64,000 nucleotides of DNA from Rhodosorus marinus (lineage: Eukaryota > Rhodophyta > Stylonematophyceae > Stylonematales > Stylonemataceae): positions 1,768,789 through 1,832,788 of the forward strand of contig JAMWBK010000009.1 of assembly GCA_029953675.1 (NCBI GenBank), given 5' to 3'. Positions 10,887 through 21,853 of this stretch are shown piece by piece (the stretch's first letter is position 1; each line of letters begins with the position of its first letter). A program made the translations under genes and the position numbers. The notes beneath the pieces were generated by a model, which was given only the letters and a program-made list of their open reading frames with translations, did no database searches and had not been told where the DNA came from.

Positions 10887-13137
10887 ATGACTTTGACCTC
10901 CGGTCCAAGCTCGACTTGTATGAACGCACGCAGATATGGCTCAGATCAGTGGTCAGAAACTGGGTTTAATCTTTGGCTCGGTGCGTCGCAGATTTCTTTC
11001 ATTCCTTTCTCTATGCTCGCAGATTTCAGAAGAAGTATAAAACCTCAGATCAACCGACAGCCGTCTTGGGTGGCCCGAAGCACTGGTAATTCCCAGGCTG
11101 GATCACCTAGCACCGGAACGAAGCTTGTACAGCTTCAAAAGGTGACATATGCTTTTGGGTCGACAGTTGTAATCTCGGATCTCGACTTGGATCTTGTTGA
11201 AGGTGAAATCGTTTGCCTTCTTGGCCCATCAGGTGGGAGGCCGTCCCCACCCGAATATTCAAGATAAATCTCCAGGCCGATACTACAGGATGAATCTGAG
11301 AGGGACTGCTACTCCGTGTGGATGAACAGGGAGCGGAAAGTCGACCATACTGAGGATAATCGCGGGATTAGCTAAACCAACCAGTGGTCGGGTGTTGTAC
11401 AGGGGTAGAGCGTTCGAAGGAGTCAACCCTGGCACCGCCATTGTTTTCCAGACGTTTGCCCTTTATCCATGGCTGACTGTACTGGAGAATGTGGGGCTCG
11501 GGATACAAGCCGGCCCCTCGCGCAGGTCCATCGCACTGAAAGCCATCGACACGATCGGCCTCGATGGGTACATTGATGCATACCCGAGGGAACTAAGTGG
11601 GTTAGTTTGTACCAGTTGCCGCAGACTAGTAGAACCGGCGACTACTGCGTAAATAATCCTCATAGCAGATAATTTTCAAACACCAGGAGCTAACCTACGG
11701 ACGGTCACCACCTGTCAAAACTTACAGGGGAATGAGGCAGCGCGTCGGCTTCGCCAGAGCCCTCGCGGTTCAGCCTGAAGTGCTTTGTATGGATGAGCCG
11801 TTCAGCGCGTTGGACGTTCTGACGGCAGAAAATCTTCGTTCAGAACTATTGCGGCTGTGGCAAGGAGGAGAGATCCCCACGAGATCCATTTTCGTAGTTA
11901 CCCATGGGATAGAAGAAGCAGTGAGCATAGCGGATCGCGTAATTGTGCTGCAGCGAGACCCGGGACGAGTACAAGCCATCCTCCCAATCGCTATACCTCA
12001 CCCGCGGGACAAGAGGTCCCCGGAGTTTCAAACGCTTGTGGATCGTGTGTACACTGTTATCTCGCGCCCCGAAGAAGACGCAGACGAGCTCCTTCAGACC
12101 TCCGATGCTTCGTCCGAGATGTCGCAAGTCCCTTTGACCGTGATGGACACGAAAATATCTGTTGATAGCGATGCACAAAGTCAGACCGAGACGAAAAGGT
12201 AGCATCGTACTCGACTTTCATGGTCATCCCCTTCTGCGAGCCCGTTTGAGGCCTGCCGTTTGTAACTTTGCGGTGAGTATGGATCGAGGTACTCGGAGAC
12301 ATCTGGGTCTGATGTGTGTTTCTCTATCCGCAATCGTGTGTTTGAAGGAAGCCCATGCTCCCTGCGGTGCGAATAGGATCTGTTGCCGGACTGCTCAATT
12401 TTATTGACGAGGATGGCACGGACATCTATCGCTTGGGACAGAGCTTGCAGCTCGACGTGGATGAAATTTATCCAATCATTGAAGCAGCGGATTTGATAGG
12501 CCTGGTCGATGTCCAAGAGGTAGACTTGCGTTCGCCTTGAACATAAGTGTTGGAGGAACCAGTAGAGACTGAAATTCGCGTTTACTGCTACCCCGCGATG
12601 GCTAGGGAGACGTACTCGTTAATGATCGCGGTGCTGAATTTGTAAAATCCAGCATTAATCAGAGGAAAGCTCTTGTTCGAGAAAGCGTTCTCAAAGAAGA
12701 AGGAAGCTGGCTTATACCACAAATATATCATCTCCTGGGCCAGTCGAGACGTTCGAATCGGATTCCGCAGGAACTAATCTTTGATATGGTGCTGCTTAAG
12801 CACTTCACGCCGCAAGAAGCTCGCAAGCAGCTCGAAATTGCCATTGGTAGTATATTATCCAACCATTGCTGCCAGCGTGATGAGCCACGCTCTTCAATAG
12901 CCCTTCCACGGGTCGTGATAGGAGTCTCAACTGGTTGTGCACTGTCTCCTTGTTTTAGAGTGGGGTAGGTACGCCGAGCTGTTCACGTACGATGCGCTTT
13001 CCGGAGAGCTCTTCCTCGTCGAAGGAGAGGATATTATAGCGCAAGAAGAATTGGAGAGACCAGACCTCCTGAGACATCGGCTACAAGTTACTAAGACCGA
13101 GAGCGAGGATTTCCCGGAGAGAAGTGCGGAGACTTGA
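10887..13137 (+). CDS. Bacterial-type ABC transporter ATPase (NrtD/SsuB/TauB family) with AAA-associated C-terminal domain
   Basis: ATP-hydrolysing subunit of the nitrate/sulfonate/taurine/bicarbonate importer class. Six exons (10887-11232, 11330-11600, 11728-12198, 12348-12519, 12606-12846, 12959-13137) give 559 residues. The first intron interrupts the Walker A codon run: CLLGPSG + SGKSTIL is restored across 11233-11329. The second lies between LSG and GMRQR, rebuilding the signature LSGGM. Other motifs: Q-loop Gln156, Walker B VLCMDEP (Asp228, Glu229), switch His265. The last ~190 residues (from MLPAVRIGSVAGLL to AIEWGRYAELFTYD and GELFL) match the AAA-associated domain found C-terminal in bacterial nitrate/sulfonate ATPases; three introns lie in or before it. 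Residues 1-78 precede the ATPase domain and could be an organelle targeting extension, but the start is uncertain (ATGs at 10887, 10920 and 11016). No permease or solute-binding gene lies in this window. Confidence 0.87.
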
Positions 13138-14036
13138 TCACTGGTAGATTGCTTATGCTTGATGGCAAATTCGAGTCGCGATTTCGCTTTTTTGCGACTT
13201 GTTGCGAGTCCGCAAGGTGGGAAGCTACGGTAATGAGGCAAGGGAAGAACGTTCAGGGGGCTCTAAAGTCAGAAACGTTATACAACGGCTCTTGAACGGA
13301 CCAAAAGAAGTCGTGAATGGTTCGAAGGGAACGAAACAAAGCTGTGAACGATCGACGAAGTCAATTAAAGAGCCTCGAACGGCTGAACAGGTCAAGAAGA
13401 GGCCAAAACAGAAGTAGCTAGCCGTATTTTCTACGCTACTACCTCTCGAATGTTCTTGCGCAAGTAGTAGCAAACAGCCATAAAACCCTGGTTAGCAGGC
13501 TTGGCTGTTCGGGTAAATTGGAACTAAAGATGGACCGAATTTCCAAGTGGAAACGTGTAGCGCGCAACATCCTCAATTATGACGTATGTGAGCGAGTAAC
13601 AGGCTCTCGAAAACTACGTGGTGGTAGGCTCTTTGACAGGTAGGAGTAAACAAGAAAATCATCTGCAGCGGTTGTGCCATAACTGCGAGCAGAGTAAGCG
13701 AACGCAGGCGGCCTTCTTTCTTATCGCCAGAACCAAGTCCAAAACCGTTCTCAGCTTTCGTTCCTCGGATGATGAGTTTACCACGGCCCGTGCGCCAGCC
13801 GGCCAGCTAGGGGTTACGTTTGTCCGGGGATAGCCGTATGACACTTTATTTTACTAATCTGGTCCTTGCCACCTGACCAGTGTGTAGGCTCACACTGGTC
13901 AGGTGGCAAGGACCCGCCAGTGTGAGCCTACACACTGGTTAGAACAAGAGCATTGCGATGGGAGTTTTCTCGTGTCCTCTGGTAGCGTGAGTACTTTGGG
14001 GATCGACCATATGGATGGTCGCGTTTCGACGTCTTC
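13138..14036. other. Spacer with a strong inverted repeat
   Basis: No recognisable gene. Short frames near 13199-13417 and 13618-13844 lack family resemblance. The main structure is the inverted repeat at 13861-13939. Confidence 0.4.
13861..13939. repeat. Overlapping inverted repeats with two alternative foldings
   Basis: Positions 13861-13884 pair perfectly with 13891-13914 (24 bp stem, 6-nt loop TAGGCT). In addition 13876-13898, the top of that hairpin, is perfectly complementary in reverse to 13917-13939 (23 bp). The two pairings exclude each other, so the DNA or a transcript could switch between a hairpin on the left and a stem using the right-hand arm. Confidence 0.9.
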
Positions 14037-15495
14037 TTAGTTTAACCCACCACCGCCGTTCTGTCTTCCCTTCATGAAAGAGAGCTCTTCCGAAAGGCGC
14101 AGAGTGATCTCAATCTGCGTACTGGCCGCCGTGGGTGTGTCCCAAGAGATGAGCATCTGAGCCTCAATTGTCAAGGTGTTCCTTGCTATCTTCTTCTGCT
14201 GCGAGTTCTCGCTCCGATAACGAGTGAGGGACTTCCTATCCGTCGGAAAGATTTTGATCGAATGTGGCACACAGCTCTTCCTCGATTCAAGTTGGCCGTT
14301 GGCGCAGTAGCGCCTCTGAATGCCCCTTCTCCCACGCGTGCACGTCAGGGTTTTCGCAAACAGCTGGAACATTCGCCGGTCCCGACTGCGATTCCTTGGT
14401 TTGGGATGTGCGGTAAAAAAATTTGATTGCCTCAACCTTGTTGAGCTTCGTAAGGTCGAGCCTGTTTCTGATTTGCGTCTTCGTGCTTTTCGCAGGAGAA
14501 AACAGTCGCTCACAGTCGGCTACGGCAGGGCAGCGTCCGAGAACGAATCAAGCAACTCTTTGCAACTCGGCCTCTCTGCGTTTTGCCAATACTCGAATGG
14601 GTTCATTTCGCCGGCGTAATCATTCAGCACCCCTATTTCGCCATTCCGATTGATATTATCGCCGAACTTTAGCGAATATCTTCGTAAAACCGACAACAGT
14701 CTTCTCGGCACATATCCCCTCCAGGTGCCTGATTCTCTCGAGAATATCCTTCAACAGTTTCTCTGCTGTCGCAGTACAGCAGAGGAATGCAAGTCCAGCA
14801 GACGGACTGGCGCACCTTTCCTCACCACTGGCCCCGCTAAGACGTGCTCACCAACAACCGTTGTCCAACCATCCATAACGATGGTGCACTTCTTGGAGCT
14901 GTTCAGGAAGCCTGTCAACTCCTGTACATTCTCGAACACGTTGTCCAGTATACTACCCGCGAATGTACACCTATCCGGTATCGCCGCGTCGAACTGAAAA
15001 CCCGTTACCCACGCCCGAAAGTAAGGGGAGTTCGCAAAACTCAACCAGACATGGCCGCAAGTGGGTCAGCGGACAGAATGCAACAATCACTTCCTGTCCT
15101 ATTCCTCTCCGTATGGGGATTGCAGAGTATGAGGCAAGGATTTGTAAGGATCGGATCAAGCTTTACCTAAACGCAACATTCCCCATTACCAGGGCCAACA
15201 ACACTCTCTCATCCTGCTACTCTCCTTCGGGAGGGGAGTAGGGGGGGAAGAGGACGAGTGTATTCTGGGGGGGCTTTGGGGAGTTCATAGATGAGACGGG
15301 GGCAACAAAATCCCAATGTCAGCGATGCGGGGAGACTGTTTCTCCGCCTACAAAACGGCTGAACAAGCATCAGGCTGCGGCAGCTGACTCCGAGAATCTC
15401 AGCAATGGGACTCTAGCTCGGCAATCAGCCGGATGCTTGTCTGGCACTGTTGTATGCCGAGAAACAGTCTGCCTGCATCGCTGACATTGGGACTT
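14037..15495 (-). mobile_element. hAT-superfamily DNA transposon relic (DUF659-like)
   Basis: Degenerate transposase read on the minus strand. In order: a BED-type zinc finger motif (QCQRC, with later His/Cys) near 15490-15400; a catalytic-region piece at 15044-14751 with TIVMDGWTTVVGEHVLAG, typical of the DUF659 part of hAT transposases; a segment NPFEYWQNAERPSCKELL at about 14595-14540; and the C-terminal dimerisation motif CERLFSPAKSTKTQIRNRL near 14513-14455. The last two are in different frames, so there is at least one frameshift, and stops separate the other parts. No terminal inverted repeats or target duplication could be fixed. Inactive. Confidence 0.75.
15306..15495. repeat. Imperfect ~185-bp palindrome containing a BED-finger motif on both strands
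   Basis: The segment 15310-15350 (TCCCAATGTCAGCGATGC onward) is matched in reverse complement by 15456-15495, with weaker similarity continuing toward a centre near 15402. Each arm, read 5'-3', encodes a QCQRC zinc-finger start followed by TVS and a distal His (KRLNKH on plus, VPDKH on minus). This looks like an inverted duplication of the N-terminal zinc-finger exon of the hAT element. Confidence 0.7.
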
Positions 15496-18150
15496 TGTCG
15501 CCTCGGTCCCATGCTACGGTAGTGGACCTCGACAAAATACTAGGACCGCTAAGTCCTCGGAACTTGCTGAGCCCTTGTATGTGGATTGGTACCCGGTGGA
15601 AATGCAGTCAGCAAATGATCGCATCGTTCATTCATCAGCGAAAGACCTGAGAGCAAGAAATCCGCAAAAACCACCTTAGTCATCCCACCGAAGAAGGCAA
15701 TCAGTCCTCGCGTATGGATGAAAATCAACCATTTACCCCAGACTAACGTAACCTTTACGTCGAGACAGGGAACTCTGAGAAAGAAGAAGATCCGAACTCA
15801 AGGTAGGAGGGCAGGGCCGGATCTCCAAAAAGAGGAGCAGCACTGCAGCCCCAGAAACAAACCCTGAGCTCCTCAATCAGCTTTAGTAGCCCTTGCGCTG
15901 GTACAAGAAGACTTCCTTCATCGACAAAGCATGGCGCCAAAACGATATCCTAAACATGCGAGCAGCAAAGAAGAGGCGATCAGCCCAGGAGGAATCGGTA
16001 GCACTGCAACCCTTGGATAATCCGCAGGACTTAATCCCTCGGCTACAGTTCCTTAGCACTAGTTCATCCTTTCACACCCTCCTCATAAGATAGTCGGCCA
16101 CCACCCCTTCTCTCCTCTTTCTACCCCGTCCCCTGTGTTCCTTACTCTATGGCTACTGGGACTTCACAAAATATTCTTAGCAGGTCAACGAGCTGCTTTG
16201 TGCGAGTGAGTAGCAGAGCACAACTCGCAAAGCCCAAACATTAAGCGACCATGCCCCGAAAGAGATAAAGATGACATTGGAAAATATCGGACGCAATCGG
16301 TCGTTATCGGACCATTAACCGGAGAAACCTCTTTGCTTTTTTAATCAGGTCCTACGAAGTCACACCGGACAGGGTCAACGAGAACCTGTTCTAGTATTAC
16401 GCACTTAGGGTTCGACAAACGTTTATCGGAGAAAATCGAAGCGTTTTTAAGGACCCGAATGAGGATAACAACCCTATAATTACGCATTGTGGGACAATAT
16501 CGGACGTAATCGGAAGGTTTTTTTTGCTGGGTGGCTTACAGGGAATTCCAGTCCACAATACTGCGCTCTTGGGCTTCCGTGGCCTCATTCTTCTTTCTTG
16601 CTGCGCGCTTCTCTGCTGGTGTCCTATACAAACAATCCAACCGAGCTACGCCTTCCACGGGCTGCCCCTATAGTTTGCTAACTTGCAAGTCATACAGAGT
16701 CCTCAGGCGTCAATATGCACAGCTTGAAGGTAGCCCAAAGTGCTATCCAGTTCTTTCGTGCTTTCGTAGCATATGATGCTGCAGACGAGCACGATTAACT
16801 ATTCTCTATTAGTTTAGATAGAGCCCGCATCCATTATAGCTTCCCGGATGTAACGGCTGGGTCACGGATATGTTCTCACCCGCACTCGGGAACTTTCCGC
16901 TTCTAGAATGGATTCCCACTTTCCCACGCTGCCATGCCGGGGTGGAGTGATAACAATACATTTGTCGTCACCAGCTAGGTATTTCTAATTGCTCTGTCTG
17001 CGGCTAGTACTCGCAGTCTTGCGGCCACAGTCCAGAGCGAAACCTGAACAAAGTTGGGCGCAAGTCCGCGCAACAGCACCTAGAGTAAAACGACGTCAGA
17101 AGCATGTCTCCCTCGCACCCTGTTCTGGTCTTGGAATTCAACCGATGAAGGTTGTTCCAGGTGAGGCGCCCTCCAGCCAACCAGAATTCGAGCGCTGGCC
17201 AGGTCGTCAGATTGTTTGGTTTTTTTTTATCATGCTGATTTGGCTCATATGTCTTTGCCATATAATATATAATATTTCGGCAGGCATATCTACTATCAAT
17301 ATTTATCGATGGTTGTTCTTTTTTTTTTATACGTGTTGCTTGTTTCTGACGGGATTGTTCTCCTATCAAGAAGCACTGTGCGGGAATTCAAACACTAACC
17401 ATTGCAGCATTATAAATTGTTTACATATTGTCTGATATTTGAGGTTCCCTCTCCAAGCCCAATCACTGAGCTGGAAACGTCGAAAAACATACTTTTGATA
17501 GGGGGGGGAGGGGATATGGCGGGGCTCGTTTTGGAAGGAGAAAAAAAGTGAAAACCCCTTAAAGCCATCCACGAAGAAATAAGCAGCAAATTGGGGGCAG
17601 GTTTTAGCTCCTATGTTGCTGGGTGTGATTCTAACCTTGTCTCGTTTCAGCAGTCTGGTATGTGCTTTTGCACGAAAAAGGTAAAAGGAATAGAATTATG
17701 CATAACGGTGCATGGGAGGGTCCTGTTGGCAACAAGAACAGTGTTGCTTGAGTTGCGTGCGTTCCTTAACTTGGGAGGTGAACTGATTTGAACACTGGGG
17801 CAAGCTCTACTCAGTTGACATGTTCGGTTGATAGGAAAGAAAAGCACTTGAATATTGGAAACTGTTACCGGTTTAGGGCTGCACACTTTCGCAGTCCAGG
17901 GGGAGTAGGAAAGATGCTTTGAAGGGGTCGAGATCAGGTTGGCAGCACTTTTGAAGTTGGGTCCGCAAGGGACGTTATCCTATTCCAGGGAAGGGCAGAA
18001 GTTGTTGGGTGCTTGGTGCGGTTGACCGCCCGCGTTATCGTTGGCTTCAGATCACAACCCCTTGAGGCTTAGGAAAGTCGGCTTGAGAGTCAGAAGAGCC
18101 CCTGGCACTAAGCAAATTTATACCACGGTCCACCTATCGCTCGACTCTGC
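15496..18150. other. Long spacer, no gene recognised
   Basis: About 2.6 kb between the hAT relic and VPS23. Reading frames such as 16989-17435 have low-complexity hydrophobic tails derived from T-rich DNA and are not convincing. A solo copy of the family 1 retroelement terminus is at 15736-15752. Short recurring phrases (ATCGGACG[CT]AATCGG near 16286 and 16500) hint at decayed repeats. Confidence 0.4.
15736..15752 (-). repeat. Solo copy of the retroelement terminal 17-mer
   Basis: On the minus strand this reads GTTACGTTAGTCTGGGG, identical to the terminus of the family 1 retroelements in the right half of the window. No other element sequence was recognised beside it. Confidence 0.85.
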
Positions 18151-20008
18151 ATGATGCGTACAGCCGGGGTCACTAGCCATCAGCCGAGAAGAGTTGCGGA
18201 CATCATCGTAAGTCTCAGTAACGTACGCGATTCCCTCGCTGCTGGACTTTTCGTCTGAGTAGAAGACTGCTCTGTAAAACTTTTTCGCAGGATCTATATG
18301 GACATAACAAGCCAACTGTTGTAGAGCAGATGAAGTCGTTGCTGGAGTCCCACCCAAATTGGAAAGCGAAATGTAGTTCATTCACGTACTCAAGTGGACT
18401 CGAGCACTCGCTGGTTTTGCTTTTTGGTATATTGGAGATCTCGCCTCCTCTTTATTATCACAGGGGCATGGTGCCTAGCAGGAGAGTGCCCGTACGGGTT
18501 TGGATTCCTTACGGTTTTCCAAAAGAACGCCCTATTGTTATTATTGAAGTTCCGCTTGGTGCGCAGCTAGTCCGGCGTGATTTCTTGTTATCAGGGTCTT
18601 ACGAGGTAACGTCGAAACCCCAAGCTACGTTCGTTGACGAACTCTAGGCTGACATGATTTGCTGTTTCCCTGCCTTGTGTTGGAAAGGTTGACGTGATGA
18701 AAGCGCTGGACTGGGGTTCGGAAGTGGAATCGCTTCGATTAGCTTTGGTCACGTTGACGTCACTGTTTTCTTCGTTCCCACCTCTGTTTGTACCACCCAA
18801 TCTTTTGCACAGCTTGTCAGACCCACCTGTGACAAGAAGCTCATCTTTTCAACGCGGCAAGAGGCAACCTACCCTACAATCTGCAGCGTCTTCCTCGTTC
18901 GCAAAGTCGGCGGATCTAGAGCGGCGAAGGAGCTCTTCATCGAAGCCAACTGGAAATCTGCAGAGATCGGCATCTGAATCGACATCGAAATTAGCTTCTC
19001 ATCTAGGTTCGCAAGGAAGTCTGGACCAGATCACGAGGCCTCAGTCGACGGCATCGGTTCAGTCAGTATCAAGCTCATTTCAATCGTCGCCCTCGAGACT
19101 ACCGTCGCGTTCTGTGGTCAGCGAATCGCAGACCATGCCCACGCACACCAAGTCTAACTCGATGGGGTCAGATGTCATGAAGAGGTGAGCTGCTTTTCAT
19201 TGGATATTCGTTGACAGGTGTCAGCATATCGAGAATTGCCTGTAGAAGCAATTGCCGTATCCAGAGGTGCTGCCCAAGCGGGGGACCGTGACCTACAAAA
19301 AATTTGACTGCTTATGGCCCCTCTTTGTGATGTGACGATAGGCAAATGGTTGCGGCGGTGACGAAGAACGTGAGGGACGCTCTGGTACAGGTTACTGAGA
19401 AGTCGCTCCTGGACGTTGTTTGCGAACAATCGAAGCTAGTCAATTTGCAAAAGACTGTTCAGATGATTGAATCAGCCAAATACCAGAGGTCCGTCGAGTT
19501 CAGTAAGAAAGCCAATACGCTCCTGAACGAGGATGAGAAGTTGCGCCATCAGCTGGACGTGCAGGTGAGGAGTCTGATCGAGGATCCCAGTCTTGAAGGC
19601 GCGGTTGGACTAACTCTTTGCACTCGTGTATTTTCGAGCAGGTAAGACTTATCAAGGAGATCGGCGAAGTCGACCTCAGCAGCGGACGGGATGTTGAGCT
19701 GCGGTATCCTATACTTATCAACCAAATAGTCACTAGCAGGGCAGAGGATTTTGCACTGCGAGATGCGCTGGACGTGTTGGATGAGGCTTGCTCGCGGGGA
19801 GTGCTTGGTATTGACTCATATTTAAAGGTGCGATAGTGTACGAAATGTCGTGTCTTTGTTGCGATGAGCTGGTCATAACAAATAAGTTGACGAAACGAGC
19901 TGAATTCACATTTGCTAGGCGGTTGGGGAAGTCGGCCGCCAGCAGTTCTTTGTTCGCGCCACGTATCGAAAGGCTTTTTTCGTTAGGCATGGCGTGAGCT
20001 CTACCTGA
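18151..20008 (+). CDS. VPS23: ESCRT-I subunit TSG101/VPS23
   Basis: Recognises ubiquitinated membrane cargo and scaffolds ESCRT-I on endosomes. Six exons (18151-18207, 18291-18605, 18688-19184, 19342-19564, 19642-19827, 19919-20008) encode 455 residues; every junction is GT-AG and in frame. Residues 1-160 form a UEV domain (ubiquitin-conjugating fold without catalytic Cys): VPVRVWIPYGFPKERPIVII and, across the exon 2/3 join, ALDWGSEVESL...FSSFPPLFVPP. Residues 165-290 are a Ser-rich disordered linker (the usual linker is Pro-rich). Residues 295-380 look like coiled coil. The C-terminal steadiness box (ALRD ALDVLDEACSRGVLGIDSYLK, then GRQQFFVRATYRK) is completed by the last exon. No PTAP-type motif was noticed. 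Confidence 0.87.
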
Positions 20009-20579
20009 AGATTTTTTTCCTAACAGATGAGGGAGCAAGGCATCTGAGATCGTTGGATGGATGATACGACTATGTCCGTGCTTAGTGGTTTAGTGCTGGC
20101 TAGTGGGTTAATCGTCACGACAAAAACTGAAGTCTCGCTATCGAGTCGGAATCATGTTCTCCGGAAGCTTCAGATTGAAAAAGTGTATTGAGTGGTCTCC
20201 GCGCTGGACACCGGTCCAGTCCTCGCTCAGTTCAAGAGCAAACAACTTTGAATTGCATCCTCAGTATTTGCGTGACGATTCTGCGGCACTGTGCAAGTTT
20301 GCCTTACTTATTCTATTGCACGTTGTATACTCTTCTGTGAACGCGGCCAGCGGCGGCGCGGGTTTCTGATTAATCAAAAGCTCATCTGCTTGTTACCCAG
20401 ATGGCGAGGACAGCGACAGTATCCCACGAGAAGGTTGTAGAACGTCAAAACGACGCGGAAAAGGAAACAATTGCATGAAGTCTAGTAGATTCCAACATCA
20501 AAATGGAACCGGTCAACTAAAGATTCCCTTGAACTTAGATCTCCCGTGGAGAAGTCGAAATGAAATAGTCCTGAGGATT
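20009..20579. other. Convergent spacer between VPS23 and GDT1-like gene
   Basis: The two flanking genes are transcribed toward each other, so this segment holds both 3' ends. A plus-strand frame at 20154-20369 ends in a hydrophobic stretch but matches nothing known to me. Confidence 0.4.
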
Positions 20580-21853
20580 TTAGTAGATTCCCAACAGAGT
20601 CAAGAGAGCAAAGACCAAGAATAAAACGCCGCCGATAAGCCTCGCGTTTCTCTCTGAAATGTATTTTCCGAGAAAGAATCCACCTAGTACTGCTATCACG
20701 GTTGCGACAACATGGCCTGCAATACCACCGAACACAACACCCAGCGGAGACTTCGCCGCTGCTAACGCGATCGTTGCGATCATACTCTTATCACCCCATT
20801 CAGCAACAAAAACTAGACTGAAAGTCTGAAGCAGGAGTCTCAAGCCGCCAGTGGATGTCAACGCACGCCACCATACTTCCGTTCGGCAGCGCATTCGTGA
20901 AAAAGGGAAAGCGTAGTTAGGCAGGGGAATTCACTGGGCAATGACTAGAACTCAAGATCATCCAGCTTCACTATTCTATCCTCCGATTATTGGTTCTCCT
21001 ACCTGTTCCCTCACTTTCCGCCTCCTTCACGAACTCTTCCGCGTCTTTGAGTTCTCCATCCTCACCTCCCTCATCCCCAGAGAGCCCGTCTCGTATATTC
21101 TGGTATCCGAAGAAGAGCAAAAGTGCAACCGCCGCGTAGTCGTCGAACGGAATGGCAGAGTGCAACGTCGTCGGCAAAGCGTGGAAAACCTGAAACGGAG
21201 ACGAAAAGGCGGGGCGCCACTGGGTGGGTCAGTAGCAACCTGCAAGTAATTTGATCATTAAGTGGTTCTATACTTCGCGTCAGAGGGTTTCAAAACGTTT
21301 CGACAATCGGAATCTTGAACATACACGCTATAGTAATGTCAATAGCTTAAGTTATTCTAGCGATTCTTACCTGCCCAATAAGTACAGAAATTATCGTCAT
21401 CAATCCAAGCGCCAACACAGATCCTATGAACACGATCGCCCGGCTGTATTTCATTGCCAGCAGAGCGCTAATGAAGAAAGTCTTGTCCCCAATTTCTGAA
21501 ACAAGAATCAAGACGAAGGAAGCTGAAAAACCCGCGGACAGGGATCCAACGAGGCTGACTGCAGCGTGCGCGGGCTGGAGCGAAGCCAGTATTACTAGTC
21601 CAACCGCTGCAGTACTCGCGAGTGCTGGTCGACGCACGGGTGGCACAAATCTTCCAGGCTTAAGCTCATTTCCCTCAGCCGTCTCTGCAGATCTGTTGGC
21701 AGATGCCCGCGTCTTCAATCGCCTTGTCGCAATGGGATGCTCACTTGTTGTAATGTCGCTCTCCAACGAGCACCTCCCTACCGTTCTTACCGGACGTCTA
21801 CCTGCCAAACTCCCAAGCGGAACGAAAGCCGCTTCTTCCATGAATCTCGCCAT
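20580..21853 (-). CDS. GDT1/PAM71-like (UPF0016) Mn2+/Ca2+ transporter, probably plastid
   Basis: Cation/proton exchanger of the UPF0016/TMEM165/GDT1 family; plant and cyanobacterial homologues move Mn2+ across thylakoid or envelope membranes for photosystem II. Three minus-strand exons (21853-21371, 21189-21003, 20875-20580) give 321 residues. The two family signatures are present: SEIGDKTFF (Glu120-Asp123) and AEWGDKSMI (Glu249-Asp252), each in a hydrophobic triplet of helices. An acidic loop (GDEGGEDGELKDAEE) separates the halves, as usual. The first ~95 residues are basic and hydroxylated with AAFVPLG near the start and end in a hydrophobic segment before PAHAA, consistent with a plastid transit peptide plus a second targeting or membrane segment. 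The third exon's acceptor (GGAAG) is the least certain junction. Confidence 0.87.

Noticed and set aside
16989-17435. 148-codon frame with hydrophobic C-terminus, possibly a membrane protein
   Set aside because: The hydrophobic part comes from T-rich DNA (poly-T runs give Phe), there is no family similarity, and an overlapping antisense frame is equally long.
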